DNA of 64,000 nucleotides, taken from positions 62,001 to 126,000 of the forward strand of contig NZ_QPGB01000002.1 of NCBI RefSeq assembly GCF_003335215.1. Reading direction: 5' to 3'. Positions 26,406 through 36,706 of this stretch are shown piece by piece. The translations under genes and the position numbers were made by a program. The first letter of the stretch is position 1, and each line of letters starts with the position of its first letter. The notes below the pieces were generated by a model. That model was given only the letters and a program-made list of their open reading frames with translations, made no database searches and had not been told where the DNA came from. Source of the stretch: Parvibium lacunae. Lineage in GTDB: Bacteria; Pseudomonadota; Gammaproteobacteria; Burkholderiales; Burkholderiaceae_D.

Positions 26406-28238
26406 ATGCCCCCTGTGCCATCCAACCCTACCCTCAGCAAGCGGTTACCGTCAGCATCAAACATCCCCATTCAGCCCCATGACGTGGCGGCCAATGAGCA
26501 ATCAGTCAAGTTCACTGCACCATCGATACCCGGCGCCGACGCTTACGCGCAGCTTTACAACCATTTTGGGTGGGCTGTACCCGAGTTTTTCAACCTCGCC
26601 GAGGTTTGTTGCCGGCGCTGGCAAGATAAACCTCAGCGGATTGCACTATTTTTGGAAAATGAGGCCGGACAGCGCAGCACGATCAGCTATGGCGAGCTAG
26701 GGCAACGCGCAAATCAACTGAGTGTGGCCCTGCAACGACTAGGCGTCAAACGGGGTGACCGGGTTGCCCTTTGCTGTCCACAAACAGCCGAGGTGGCTGT
26801 GACCCATATTGCGGTTTACCAGCTCGGGGCCGTCGTTGTGCCGTTGTCGCATTTGTTTGGGCCGGATGCACTACAAGTTCGCTTGAGCTTGAGTGGGGCC
26901 AAGGTATTGATCAGCCACCACAGCACCTTACCAGCGCTAGCAGCACTCGCTGCAGGAGACTTGCGAAGCCAATTCGAGACGCTTGAGCATCATATTGTGA
27001 TTGGAGGTGAATACGAAGGCAGTCTGCGCTGGCACGACCTCTTGGCACGCTCGCCCATTCACTTTGATGCCGTAGAGACCCGAGCTGAAGAGCCAGCACT
27101 CTTGCTTTTCACCAGTGGCACTACGGGGCAACCCAAAGGGGCTTTACTGCCGCACCGAGTTTTGCTGGGTAACTTACCCGGCTTCGTCGCTTCACAAAAC
27201 TGGTTTCCCCAACCCCAAGATCGCTTCTGGACGCCGGCCGATTGGGCCTGGACAGGCGGGTTAATGGATGGCTTACTGCCGACACTTTATTTCGGTATGC
27301 CGATTGTCGGCTTTCATGGGCGGTTTACGCCAGCGCGCACGCTCGACCTCTTGCAACGCTATCGAATTACCAACACCTTTCTGTTCCCGACTGCACTCAA
27401 AATGCTCATGCGTGAGTACCCTGATCTATCGCCACAGGCCCAACCCTGTGCGCTGCGTGCCATCATGAGCGCCGGTGAAGCCGTGGGTGGGGTCGTCTGC
27501 GATTGGGTAGAGCAGGCCTTTGGCGTGCCGTTGAATGTCATGTTTGGGCAGACTGAAATGAATTATCTGATTGGCGATAGCGCCTACTGCTGGCCCAGCC
27601 GAAAAGGTAGCATGGGGCGAGCTTATCCAGGGCATCGAATCGCCTTGCTGGATGAGCGTGGAGCCCCGGTTAAACCCGGTCAGATAGGCGAGATCGCCGT
27701 TTGCACGCATGATCTGCAGGGGCACCCCGATCCAATTTTCTTTCTTGGTTACTGGCAGGATAACGCCGCCACACAGAAAAAGTTCTGTGGTAATCATGCC
27801 AATCATTCGCCCCCAGCGCCACGCCAGGCGCGCTGGTGCCGCACGGGTGATTTAGCCCGCCAGGATGAAGCGGGCTATTTTTGGTATCAGGGTCGAACCG
27901 ATGACGTCTTTAAGGCCGCGGGTTACCGGATCAGCCCGGCGGAGATTGAAAATTGTTTGCTACAGCATCCGGCCGTTGCCAATGTCGCCATCGTTCCCAG
28001 CCCGGATAGCTTGCGGGGTCATGTCGTTAAAGCCTTTATCGTGTTGGCAGCGGGCTATCATGGCGATGAAGACCTCCAGGCCGCATTGCAAGCCCATGTG
28101 CGCGATAAGCTGGCTCCCTACGAATATCCTAAACGTATTGAATTTGTGAACTCGCTGCCGCTTACCGCCACCGGTAAAGTGCAACGCCATACCCTCCGCG
28201 CCCAAGAAAGCGCGTCGAAACTTATTGCCTCGGAATAA
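26406..28238 (+). CDS. AMP-forming acyl-CoA synthetase (acetyl/medium-chain type)
   Basis: About 610 aa. It has LLLFTSGTTGQPKGALLPH, FGQTEMNYLIGD, RTGDLARQDEAGYFWYQGR, TDDVFKAAGYRISPAEIE and the catalytic lysine in LPLTATGKVQRHTLR. The overall pattern (AYAQLYNHFGWAVPEFFNLAEVCC) resembles the medium-chain/acetyl-CoA synthetase group that activates short or branched acids; the exact substrate cannot be read. ATG 26406 follows GGAGA; a start at 26355 would add 17 residues. It is divergent from prpE. Confidence 0.85.
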   Translation: MPPVPSNPTLSKRLPSASNIPIQPHDVAANEQSVKFTAPSIPGADAYAQLYNHFGWAVPEFFNLAEVCCRRWQDKPQRIALFLENEAGQRSTISYGELGQRANQLSVALQRLGVKRGDRVALCCPQTAEVAVTHIAVYQLGAVVVPLSHLFGPDALQVRLSLSGAKVLISHHSTLPALAALAAGDLRSQFETLEHHIVIGGEYEGSLRWHDLLARSPIHFDAVETRAEEPALLLFTSGTTGQPKGALLPHRVLLGNLPGFVASQNWFPQPQDRFWTPADWAWTGGLMDGLLPTLYFGMPIVGFHGRFTPARTLDLLQRYRITNTFLFPTALKMLMREYPDLSPQAQPCALRAIMSAGEAVGGVVCDWVEQAFGVPLNVMFGQTEMNYLIGDSAYCWPSRKGSMGRAYPGHRIALLDERGAPVKPGQIGEIAVCTHDLQGHPDPIFFLGYWQDNAATQKKFCGNHANHSPPAPRQARWCRTGDLARQDEAGYFWYQGRTDDVFKAAGYRISPAEIENCLLQHPAVANVAIVPSPDSLRGHVVKAFIVLAAGYHGDEDLQAALQAHVRDKLAPYEYPKRIEFVNSLPLTATGKVQRHTLRAQESASKLIASE

Positions 28239-28348
28239 GTCTCACCAAAACCAAGCGTTTGGTTAAGGTTGGCTGGCAAATAGGCCAGATGGCCCTGGCA
28301 ATTCGCACACTAAGCGATACAATAAGAAAATTCTTGAATAGGTTCGCC

Positions 28349-29218
28349 ATGCCACTTGAGTTATACCGTGATGCCACCCATGTTGTGCAGCAATACACTG
28401 ATCTATTGCCGCAGAGTGACCTCGCGAGCAGTGAAATCGGCCTAATACAATCCAATCAGTTTTTATTGGTACATGATAAGCAAGGTATCTTGCTCGACCC
28501 CGGTGGCACTGCTACATACAGCGGGCTATTCATGGGGGCCAGCCGGTTTTTTTCGCCCAAAGATTTACGTTATCTTGTCGTGAGCCATTGCGCGCCAGAC
28601 AGTTTGCATTCTGTCGGCCGTTGGTTAATCGGCTCGCAAACAGAGTTACTGATCAGCCAGCACTTGCTGCCTCAACTGCCTCATTTGTGCGACCCAGATC
28701 GGATTGTTAATCGTATTCACGGCATTCCTGATAGTGGTGCAGTCATCCAATGCGGGGGGGTTGAATACTTACTGCTATCCGCTCATTTTTTGGGCCACAG
28801 TGCCTGCTTTCAGCTTTACGACCCCATTAGCAAAATTCTGTTTACGGGTCCCTTAGGTTGCAGTGATATTGACCCGGGTCAAGCAATTGATATTCACCAC
28901 TTCCCGGCGCATCAACACAATTTACGAGCATGGCATGCGCGGCATATTCACAGTCGGCGGGTCTGTCAACTGTGGGTGAACATGCTCGAAAACCTGGATA
29001 TTGCACAAATCGTTCCGCAGCGTGGGCCGCGGCTGCAAGGGCGCGACACCGTTGCCGCATTTTTCGAATGGCTGCAAGAAACCCCCTGTGGCACCGATCT
29101 GGTTACACAAGACCATTACCGCATTCCCAAGCAGCATGGTCGCGCCGCCATGATTGGCTGGGAAAAAGAGTTGCCTCGCCTTGATGACACGCAAAGCATC
29201 ATTCGTACGCCTTCTTAA
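28349..29218 (+). CDS. Beta-lactamase-fold protein related to oxygen-binding di-iron proteins, metal site degraded
   Basis: About 289 aa, recognisably of the flavodiiron-like MBL group (GLIQSNQFLLVHDKQGILLD, DPGGTATYSG, SAHFLGHSACFQLYDPIS, KILFTGPLG). Compared with the motifs I recall for this group, several metal ligands differ: SHxDPD is SHCAPD (residues 79-84), FLHSxGNF is FLGHSACF, the Asp of FSGD is P168, and the His of VPQHG is Arg. It may therefore be a non-catalytic or sensory paralogue. A start at 28259 in the same frame is possible. A strong hairpin follows. Confidence 0.75.
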   Translation: MPLELYRDATHVVQQYTDLLPQSDLASSEIGLIQSNQFLLVHDKQGILLDPGGTATYSGLFMGASRFFSPKDLRYLVVSHCAPDSLHSVGRWLIGSQTELLISQHLLPQLPHLCDPDRIVNRIHGIPDSGAVIQCGGVEYLLLSAHFLGHSACFQLYDPISKILFTGPLGCSDIDPGQAIDIHHFPAHQHNLRAWHARHIHSRRVCQLWVNMLENLDIAQIVPQRGPRLQGRDTVAAFFEWLQETPCGTDLVTQDHYRIPKQHGRAAMIGWEKELPRLDDTQSIIRTPS

Positions 29219-29220
29219 TA

Positions 29221-29257
29221 CAACGGCGCCCCAGCTGAAATGCCTGGGGCGCCGTTG
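29221..29257. terminator. Hairpin between convergent genes
   Basis: Perfect 14-base arms (CAACGGCGCCCCAG at 29221-29234 and its complement at 29244-29257) with a 9-base loop, located between the convergent MBL gene and leuA. No long T run follows on either side, but the GC-rich stem is likely to end or protect both transcripts. Confidence 0.7.
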
Positions 29258-29337
29258 ATCTAGATCGGCAAGTAAACTTCCAGCGCTGTCATCCACGATT
29301 GAATCAAGGGCTGGCAAGTCGTACTACTCGCGACAGT

Positions 29338-30879
29338 CTAGACAGGTGTGGCCATTGTTTGTGGATTAAGGCGCTCATCAGTACCGAGTTTGTTCAGCGC
29401 ACTCAGGTAAGCTTTCGCTGCGGCAACAACGATATCTGGGTCGGCTGCTGTACCATTCACAATGCGGCCATGACGCGCCAGCCGCATCGTCACTTCACCC
29501 TGTGCTTCCGTTCCTGTGGTAATGGCGTTAACGGAAAACAAGAGCAATTCGGCACCGCTTTGCACATGCCGCTCAATCGCTTTCACCGTCGCATCGACCG
29601 GGCCATTACCATCTGACTGGCTGCTGACTTCGCTCCCTTGCTGGGTAAAAACCAGACGGCATTGGGGGCGCTCACCCGTTTCCGAGTGCTGTGATAAAGA
29701 AATAAAACGATAGGCCTCAAGCTCTTCCCTGCCATCGCTAAACAGCGCTTGGATATCTTCATCAAAGATTTCCGACTTGCGATCGGCCAAGTCTTTGAAC
29801 CGCGCAAAGGCTTCATTCAGGGCTTGCTCTGAGTCCAGCTCAATCCCCAGTTCCTGCAAGCGCTGCTTGAAAGCATTGCGGCCAGACAGCTTGCCCAACA
29901 CAATTTTATTTGCTGTCCAACCCACATCTTCAGGGCGCATAATTTCGTAAGTCTCACGATGCTTGAGAACCCCATCTTGGTGAATCCCAGACTCATGCGC
30001 AAAGGCATTGGCACCCACAATCGCTTTGTTAGGTTGCACCGGGTAACCCGTGATCGTGGAGACCAATTTCGAGGTGGTCACAATTTGGCTGGTCTCAATT
30101 CTGGTTTCCACCTTGAAAATATCAGGTCGAGTACGAATCGCCATCACCACTTCTTCCAGTGACGCATTGCCAGCACGCTCACCCAGGCCATTGATGGTAC
30201 ATTCAACTTGGCGGGCCCCATTCATCACCGCAGCCAGAGAGTTCGCCACCGCCATGCCCAAGTCGTTATGACAATGCGTAGACCAGACAACTTTATCTGC
30301 ATTGGGCACACGCTCAATCAACTGTTTAAAGCGTTCCCCCCACATCGCCGGAACACTGTAGCCCACGGTATCTGGGACATTGATGGTTTTAGCGCCGGCT
30401 TTAATCACGGCGTCAAAAATACGGCATAGAAAATCGAGTTCAGAACGCACTGCATCTTCCGCAGAAAATTCCACATCATCGGTATATTCCCGCGCCCATT
30501 GCACAGCTTTTACGGCATTTTCCACAACTTGATCCGGCGTCATACGGAGCTTTTTCTCCATATGGATGGGACTCGTCGCAATAAAGGTATGAATCCGTTT
30601 TGACTGCGCTGGCTTGATCGCCTCACCTGCGGCCCGGATATCGCGTTCAGTCGCCCGAGCTAGCGAACAGATCGTGCTGTCTTTCACAGCTTGCGCTATC
30701 GCATGAATCGCTTCGGCATCGCCTGGACTGGCCGCAGCAAAGCCAGCTTCAATCACATCGACGCGTAACTTTTCGAGTTGTTTCGCAATCCGAACTTTTT
30801 CGTCTTTGGTCATGGCAGCGCCAGGGCTCTGCTCGCCATCGCGAAGGGTGGTATCAAAAATAATGATTTTGTCTGTCAT
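29338..30879 (-). CDS. leuA: 2-isopropylmalate synthase
   Basis: First committed enzyme of leucine synthesis (acetyl-CoA + 2-oxoisovalerate). 513 aa from ATG 30879, which has GGAGAA upstream; a start at 30891 is less likely. Motifs: [36 protein letters not shown], and a C-terminal regulatory domain ([20 protein letters not shown]) that normally mediates leucine feedback. It lies downstream of the ilv genes and pssA, an order seen in other betaproteobacteria. Confidence 0.97.
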   Translation of the reverse strand: MTDKIIIFDTTLRDGEQSPGAAMTKDEKVRIAKQLEKLRVDVIEAGFAAASPGDAEAIHAIAQAVKDSTICSLARATERDIRAAGEAIKPAQSKRIHTFIATSPIHMEKKLRMTPDQVVENAVKAVQWAREYTDDVEFSAEDAVRSELDFLCRIFDAVIKAGAKTINVPDTVGYSVPAMWGERFKQLIERVPNADKVVWSTHCHNDLGMAVANSLAAVMNGARQVECTINGLGERAGNASLEEVVMAIRTRPDIFKVETRIETSQIVTTSKLVSTITGYPVQPNKAIVGANAFAHESGIHQDGVLKHRETYEIMRPEDVGWTANKIVLGKLSGRNAFKQRLQELGIELDSEQALNEAFARFKDLADRKSEIFDEDIQALFSDGREELEAYRFISLSQHSETGERPQCRLVFTQQGSEVSSQSDGNGPVDATVKAIERHVQSGAELLLFSVNAITTGTEAQGEVTMRLARHGRIVNGTAADPDIVVAAAKAYLSALNKLGTDERLNPQTMATPV

Positions 30880-30936
30880 CGTCTTCTCCAATCGTTAACC
30901 ACCTTGTGGGTGGCAGCAGTGTGCGTCTTGTGAACG

Positions 30937-31779
30937 CTATTCCTCAGCATCAGGCAAGGCTGCTGGTCTAGGGGCTTTGAATAATGGCGGCAAGCCTCGA
31001 TATTCACGCCACGCCCAAACCGCCCAGCCTGAAAAAGCATACAACACAAATACGGCGAAGAGGGCAATCGGCGGGTCAGCCGAAATCAGCGCCAGGGCAG
31101 CCATCAACGCCAACATCACCCAAAAGGGAACGCTGTGTCGCACATCCAGGGTTTTACCGCTCCAGAATGGCGCATTGGAGACCATTGCCACGCCAGCGTA
31201 GATGGTCAATGCCCAAGCCAGCCAAGGCATCGCACTCTCACGAATGGAAAATTTATTATCTTCGGCTAGCCACAAAAACCCGGCTATCAAGGCCCCGGCA
31301 GCTGGGCTGGGCAAGCCCTGAAAATAACGTTTATCGACCACACCTATGTTGGCATTAAAGCGCGCCAGTCGCAACGCGGCGCAGGCGCAGTAGGTGAAGG
31401 CGGCCAGCCAGCCCCACTTGCCCAAATCTTTAAGTATCCATTCATACATGACCAAGGCTGGCGCCACACCAAAAGAGGTCATGTCGGCCAAGCTGTCGAA
31501 CTGCTCACCAAACGCACTTTGCGTATTCGTTAAGCGCGCCACTCGGCCATCCATGCCATCCAAAATCATGGAGGCAAAAATGGCAATCGCAGCTAGCTCA
31601 AAGCGGCCATTCATGGCTTGCACAATTGCAAAAAAACCGGCGAAAAGCGCTGCGGCAGTAAAGGCGTTCGGCAGCAGGTAAATCGTTTTATGGCGTTGCG
31701 CAAAATCACCGGGGAGACCACTACCGGACAAACGGTCTGTCGCACGACGGGTAAAGCGTAAAGGACGAATAGGACGCAT
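30937..31779 (-). CDS. pssA: CDP-diacylglycerol-serine O-phosphatidyltransferase
   Basis: A 280-aa multi-pass membrane enzyme making phosphatidylserine. The CDP-alcohol phosphotransferase motif is intact: DGRVARLTNTQSAFGEQFD followed by SLAD. ATG 31779 (MRPIRPLRF) is chosen because it has TTGAGG upstream and clears the end of psd; the longer frame to 31923 would overlap psd by over 100 bases. The psd-pssA neighbourhood forms the phosphatidylethanolamine pathway. Confidence 0.95.
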   Translation of the reverse strand: MRPIRPLRFTRRATDRLSGSGLPGDFAQRHKTIYLLPNAFTAAALFAGFFAIVQAMNGRFELAAIAIFASMILDGMDGRVARLTNTQSAFGEQFDSLADMTSFGVAPALVMYEWILKDLGKWGWLAAFTYCACAALRLARFNANIGVVDKRYFQGLPSPAAGALIAGFLWLAEDNKFSIRESAMPWLAWALTIYAGVAMVSNAPFWSGKTLDVRHSVPFWVMLALMAALALISADPPIALFAVFVLYAFSGWAVWAWREYRGLPPLFKAPRPAALPDAEE

Positions 31780-31807
31780 AGTTACCTCAAAGAGAAACCC
31801 GCTTAAA

Positions 31808-32449
31808 TTAAAACTCAGCAAGAATAGTGCTGGTAGCACTGACTTTATCACCAATGCTGACGCGTGGTTTTGCGCTAACCGGTAAATAAACATCAACACG
31901 CGAGCCAAAGCGAATAAAACCATAGCGCTGACCGCGGGCTAAAACAGCTTGTGCCTGGGTGTAGCAAAGAATCCGGCGTGCCACCAAGCCTGCCACTTGA
32001 ACACTGGTCACTACCCCATGTGGCGTGTCGATGATCAAGGCATTGCGCTCATTTTCCAGCGACGCTTTGTCTAAATCCGCATTGACAAATTTACCCGGGA
32101 AATATTGAACACTGCGTACCGTGCCATCGACCGGGGAACGATTCGAATGCACATTAAAGACATTCATAAAAACACTGATTTTCAGTGCCTCCCGATTCGC
32201 ATACGGATCCTGTACTTTTTCTACGGCAACAATGCGGCCATCGGCGGGAGAGAGCACAGCATTTTCCTGTGCAGGAATAACCCGCGCTGGATCTCGAAAG
32301 AATTGAATTGAAAACACCGCAAAGAGCCAAAGTGCCCAGGCCAAGCTGGAACCCACCAGCACTTGCGCTACCAGCGCGGCTAACACTGCGCCAGTAATGA
32401 TAGCCCAGCCTTCACGGGCAATAATAGGATGAGGATAAGGATTGTTCAT
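31808..32449 (-). CDS. psd: Phosphatidylserine decarboxylase proenzyme
   Basis: A 213-aa short-form (PSD-A type) proenzyme converting phosphatidylserine to phosphatidylethanolamine. One N-terminal membrane region ([20 protein letters not shown]), then [30 protein letters not shown] and the self-cleavage site [11 protein letters not shown], where the Ser after Gly becomes the pyruvoyl cofactor. It is 28 bases upstream of pssA, the next enzyme's gene, in the same direction. Confidence 0.95.
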   Translation of the reverse strand: MNNPYPHPIIAREGWAIITGAVLAALVAQVLVGSSLAWALWLFAVFSIQFFRDPARVIPAQENAVLSPADGRIVAVEKVQDPYANREALKISVFMNVFNVHSNRSPVDGTVRSVQYFPGKFVNADLDKASLENERNALIIDTPHGVVTSVQVAGLVARRILCYTQAQAVLARGQRYGFIRFGSRVDVYLPVSAKPRVSIGDKVSATSTILAEF

Positions 32450-32510
32450 ATTCGCTGCGCTGTATTAATTGCTTTATAGATAAGTCATATCAACCGGAAG
32501 GTTGGATTCA

Positions 32511-32750
32511 TCATGGATGACTCGCTACGCCGGAGGAAGGCGGCGATATCGGCTGAGAATCTGACAGACGTGTTTGTGATTCTATCAATTGTTTCTGCAC
32601 TTCTAATTGTTGCTGAACTTGGCCTTGCACTGCTTTCGCTTTTTCCAAGGCTTCGCGTTGCCCTTGCATAAGACCAGGGGGTTCAGGCTTCTGACAGGCG
32701 GTTAACGCCCCCAAAAATAACACCCCCAACAGGCCTTGCTTGAGCAGCAT
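32511..32750 (-). CDS. Small lipoprotein with coiled-coil-like stretch
   Basis: A 79-aa product with a lipoprotein signal (LLGVLFLGALTACQK) and a Q/E/K-rich helical stretch (EALEKAKAVQGQVQQQLEVQ), ending in a Pro/Ser tail. No known family. ATG 32750 is chosen because the lipobox then sits at the normal distance; the frame extends to 32837. It lies between ilvC and psd in the same direction. Confidence 0.6.
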   Translation of the reverse strand: MLLKQGLLGVLFLGALTACQKPEPPGLMQGQREALEKAKAVQGQVQQQLEVQKQLIESQTRLSDSQPISPPSSGVASHP

Positions 32751-32788
32751 ACCCTCCGCGTTATCGCTTTTGGTAGAAGTTGAAAAGT

Positions 32789-32818
32789 GAAAAGGCACCC
32801 AGATTTGAGTGCCTTTTC
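32789..32818 (-). terminator. Terminator after ilvC
   Basis: Arms GAAAAGGCAC (32789-32798) and its complement (32809-32818) with a 10-base loop. Read on the minus strand, the stem is followed by a T-rich stretch. It separates ilvC from the lipoprotein gene, and overlaps the region just upstream of that gene's start. Confidence 0.7.
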
Positions 32819-32837
32819 TACTCATTGCGAGGCCCAA

Positions 32838-33917
<1,080 letters not shown>

Positions 33918-34093
33918 TCACAGCATCCTCTGCGGCAAAAACCACGGCGCATCTATAAATCCATTTTCCGGATGAGTTGCGTTGTCGCATGCTCGCTCAA
34001 GCTTCGCTGTACCTTTAAGTACTATCTCAGCTCTCGCTGCGCGGCTCCTAGCACTTCATTCCGAAATTCTGCATTTCTAGTCGCGCCTTAAAA

Positions 34094-34585
34094 CTAAACT
34101 TTCAACACGCGCTCGCCGCGTCCGATTCCAGAGCTGCCCGTTCGCACTGTTTCCAGGATAGCCGTACGATCAATCGCTTCAATGAAGGCATCCAGTTTAG
34201 GACCATCACCCGTCAGTTCAATCGTGTAGGCACGATCGGTGACATCGATGATGCGGCCACGGAAAATATCCGCCATCCGCTTCATCTCTTCACGCTCTTT
34301 ACCCACGGCCCGCACTTTAATCAGCATGAGTTCACGCTCAATGTAAGGGCCTTCGGTCAAATCCACTACTTTGACCACTTCAATCAAGCGGTTTAGGAGC
34401 TTGGTGATTTGTTCAATGATGTCATCTGAACCACTGGTAACAATCGTCATCCGTGACAGCGAACCATCTTCTGTCGGCGCTACATTGAGGTTCTCAATGT
34501 TATAGCCACGCGCGGAAAACAGACCAACCACCCGTGACAAGGCACCGGGCTCGTTTTCAATCAAAATCGAAATAATATGTCGCAT
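34094..34585 (-). CDS. ilvH: Acetolactate synthase small (regulatory) subunit
   Basis: 163 aa, the usual length, with an ACT domain at the N-terminus (MRHIISILIENEPGALSRVV, GLFSARGYNIENLNVAPTED) that gives valine feedback sensitivity. ATG 34585 has AAGGAG about 10 bases upstream. It follows the large subunit gene by 10 bases. Confidence 0.97.
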   Translation of the reverse strand: MRHIISILIENEPGALSRVVGLFSARGYNIENLNVAPTEDGSLSRMTIVTSGSDDIIEQITKLLNRLIEVVKVVDLTEGPYIERELMLIKVRAVGKEREEMKRMADIFRGRIIDVTDRAYTIELTGDGPKLDAFIEAIDRTAILETVRTGSSGIGRGERVLKV

Positions 34586-34595
34586 CGCTGGCTCC

Positions 34596-36314
34596 TTATA
34601 GTTCTTCTGCACCGAGCAGCATTTCCGTTAACCCTTTGCCCGCTTTCACCATGGGCCAGACGTTTTCGGTACGGTCGGTGTAAATATCCATAAAGACCAC
34701 CCGATCTTTGAGCGCAAACGCTTCACGCATCGCACTCTCCAAATCGGCGGGATCATGCACTTGCATGCCGACATGACCATAGGCTTCTGCCAGTTTCACG
34801 AAGTCTGGCAACGAATCCATATAAGACTCAGAGTAACGGCTGCCGTAATCCAACTGTTGCCACTGGCGCACCATACCTAGGTAACGATTATTCAAATTGA
34901 TAATCTTGATCGGTAGGTGATATTGCTTGCAGGTCGACAGTTCTTGAATACACATTTGAATCGAGCCCTCACCGGTTACGCAAGCCACGGTCGCGCCTGG
35001 ATTCGCCATTTGCACCCCCATTGCGGCGGGTAAGCCAAAACCCATCGTGCCCAACCCACCTGAGTTGATCCAACGTTTAGGCTGATCAAATTTGTAATAC
35101 TGCGCGGCCCACATTTGGTGCTGGCCGACATCGGACGTGACAAAAGCGTCGCCGTGAGTCACCTTCCATAAAGTTTCAATGACTGACTGCGGTTTAATCA
35201 CGTCAGTTGAGGTTTTGTACTTCAGACATTCACGACCTCGCCATTGATTGATCTGTTCCCACCACGCGCGAATATCACGCGGCTTTTGCTCACTTGCTTC
35301 TAACAAGGCAGTCAGCTCGCGCATGACCTCCGCCACATCACCGACGATGGGCACATCGACTTTCACACGCTTGGAAATGGAGGAAGGATCAATATCGATA
35401 TGAATGATTTTACGCGGGTGCGTCGCAAAGTCTTTCGGGTTACCGATCACGCGGTCATCAAAACGCGCCCCAATTGCCAACAGAACATCACAGTGCTGCA
35501 TGGCCATATTGGCTTCATAGGTACCATGCATGCCCGGCATACCCATAAATTTTTCGTCTGTCGCCCGATAACCGCCCAATCCCATCAGGGTATTGGTACA
35601 GGGGAAACCGAGTGTATCGACCAAACGATTTAATTCAGGCGCGGCATTGGCTAGAATAATGCCGCCACCGGTATAGACCATCGGACGCTCAGCTTGCAGC
35701 AACAACTGCAAGGCTTTTTTGATTTGCCCTTGATGTCCTTTTACGGTGGGATTGTATGAGCGCATGCTCACCGATTGCGGGTAATGAAACTCGCACTTAT
35801 GCGTCGTAATATCTTTCGGAATATCAACCAGTACCGGGCCGGGACGGCCGGTGGCAGCGATATAAAACGCTTTTTTAATAGTACTCGCCAGGTCTTTCAC
35901 ATCTTTCACGAGGAAATTGTGTTTGACACAGGGACGGGTAATACCAACGGTATCGCATTCCTGGAAAGCGTCCTGCCCAATCGCATGGGTCGGTACTTGT
36001 CCAGACAAAATTACCATTGGAATTGAATCCATGTAGGCTGTCGCAATCCCTGTCACGGCATTGGTTAAACCGGGACCGCTAGTCACCAGTGCCACCCCTA
36101 CTTTCTGAGTAGAACGTGAATAGCCATCAGCAGCATGAATTGCGGCTTGCTCGTGGCGCACCAAGATGTGCTTTACTTTTTCTTGCTTGAAAATTTCATC
36201 GTAGAGATAGAGCACTGCGCCGCCGGGGTAGCCAAAAATATGCTCAACATTCTCTTCTTGCAGGCAGCGCACGACAATTTCGGCGCCATTAAGAACACCA
36301 TGAGGGGTTTCCAT
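34596..36314 (-). CDS. ilvI: Acetolactate synthase large subunit
   Basis: The 572-aa ThDP-dependent catalytic subunit: GAEIVVRCLQEENVEHIFGY, catalytic Glu in VRHEQAAIHAADGY, FAD region and the ThDP/Mg motif GEGSIQMCIQELSTCKQYHL with NNRYLGMVRQWQ. ATG 36314 is preceded by AAAGGAA; a longer frame to 36419 is rejected. First gene of ilvI-ilvH-ilvC. A candidate leader peptide (36326-36475) ends 11 bases before this start. Confidence 0.97.
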   Translation of the reverse strand: METPHGVLNGAEIVVRCLQEENVEHIFGYPGGAVLYLYDEIFKQEKVKHILVRHEQAAIHAADGYSRSTQKVGVALVTSGPGLTNAVTGIATAYMDSIPMVILSGQVPTHAIGQDAFQECDTVGITRPCVKHNFLVKDVKDLASTIKKAFYIAATGRPGPVLVDIPKDITTHKCEFHYPQSVSMRSYNPTVKGHQGQIKKALQLLLQAERPMVYTGGGIILANAAPELNRLVDTLGFPCTNTLMGLGGYRATDEKFMGMPGMHGTYEANMAMQHCDVLLAIGARFDDRVIGNPKDFATHPRKIIHIDIDPSSISKRVKVDVPIVGDVAEVMRELTALLEASEQKPRDIRAWWEQINQWRGRECLKYKTSTDVIKPQSVIETLWKVTHGDAFVTSDVGQHQMWAAQYYKFDQPKRWINSGGLGTMGFGLPAAMGVQMANPGATVACVTGEGSIQMCIQELSTCKQYHLPIKIINLNNRYLGMVRQWQQLDYGSRYSESYMDSLPDFVKLAEAYGHVGMQVHDPADLESAMREAFALKDRVVFMDIYTDRTENVWPMVKAGKGLTEMLLGAEEL

Positions 36315-36325
36315 TTGCGTTCCTT

Positions 36326-36475
36326 TCAAGGTCCACTGGAGATTGATCGGATGACTCGTGACCCACTTGTGGTAGGCGTTGAGCCGAGCAGGCAAGCTAT
36401 CTGCAAGCAGAATCGCCAACCCACCGATAAAGCGCTAACAGACAACAAGCAAACACAGCTAATTGCTATTAACAT
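36326..36475 (-). CDS. Candidate ilv leader peptide
   Basis: A 49-codon ORF starting at ATG 36475 (GGA 5-8 bases upstream) begins MLIAISCVCLLSVSALSVGW: half of the residues after Met are Leu, Ile or Val. It stops at 36328-36326, within the ribosome-binding region of ilvI, so its translation could be coupled to ilvI. It may be a regulatory leader, but a chance hydrophobic ORF is not excluded. Confidence 0.3.
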   Translation of the reverse strand: MLIAISCVCLLSVSALSVGWRFCLQIACLLGSTPTTSGSRVIRSISSGP

Positions 36476-36603
36476 TTCGATCCGCGACTATCGCGGCGGA
36501 AAGAACTCGTAAAAATACCGTTTTAACCCCTCTTGGTCAAGTTTCAACGGGCAAATACCTTATTTTTAGGCTGTTAAGGCCCAAATAATTCCCGCCAGCA
36601 CGC

Positions 36604-36643
36604 AAAAATGCCACGCTTACCCAGCGTCTTAAGGGCATTTTTT
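36604..36643. terminator. Two-part hairpin with flanking A/T runs in the ilvI-ruvC gap
   Basis: Outer stem AAAATGCC/GGCATTTT (36605-36612 with 36634-36641) and inner stem ACGCT/AGCGT, with a CTTAAG bulge. A and T runs on both ends make it terminator-like on either strand. It lies upstream of both divergent genes, about 290 bases before ilvI and about 65 before ruvC. Confidence 0.55.
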
Positions 36644-36676
36644 CTTGAAACCGGACAAGCTGTTCAAATAAACGTA

Positions 36677-36694
36677 TACTGTATATAAACCCAC
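36677..36694 (+). promoter_or_regulatory. LexA-box-like sequence before ruvC
   Basis: TACTGTATATAAACCCAC matches the left half of the gammaproteobacterial SOS box (TACTGTATATATAHACAGTA) but lacks a good CAG right half. Its position 13 bases before the ruvC start would suit SOS control. It may alternatively be an AT-rich -10 region. Confidence 0.3.
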
Positions 36695-36706
36695 TCATTT
36701 ACTTTC

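Larger units (their letters stand above)
36315..36706. promoter_or_regulatory. Divergent regulatory region, ilvI / ruvC
   Basis: About 390 bases between the two start codons. It contains a branched-chain-rich short ORF near ilvI (36326-36475), a terminator-like hairpin in the middle (36604-36643) and a LexA-like half site next to ruvC (36677-36694). The arrangement suggests a long ilvI leader that could be attenuated. Confidence 0.45.

Noticed and set aside
31780-31923. Longer start for pssA
   Set aside because: It would overlap psd by more than 100 bases; the internal ATG 31779 has a good ribosome site.
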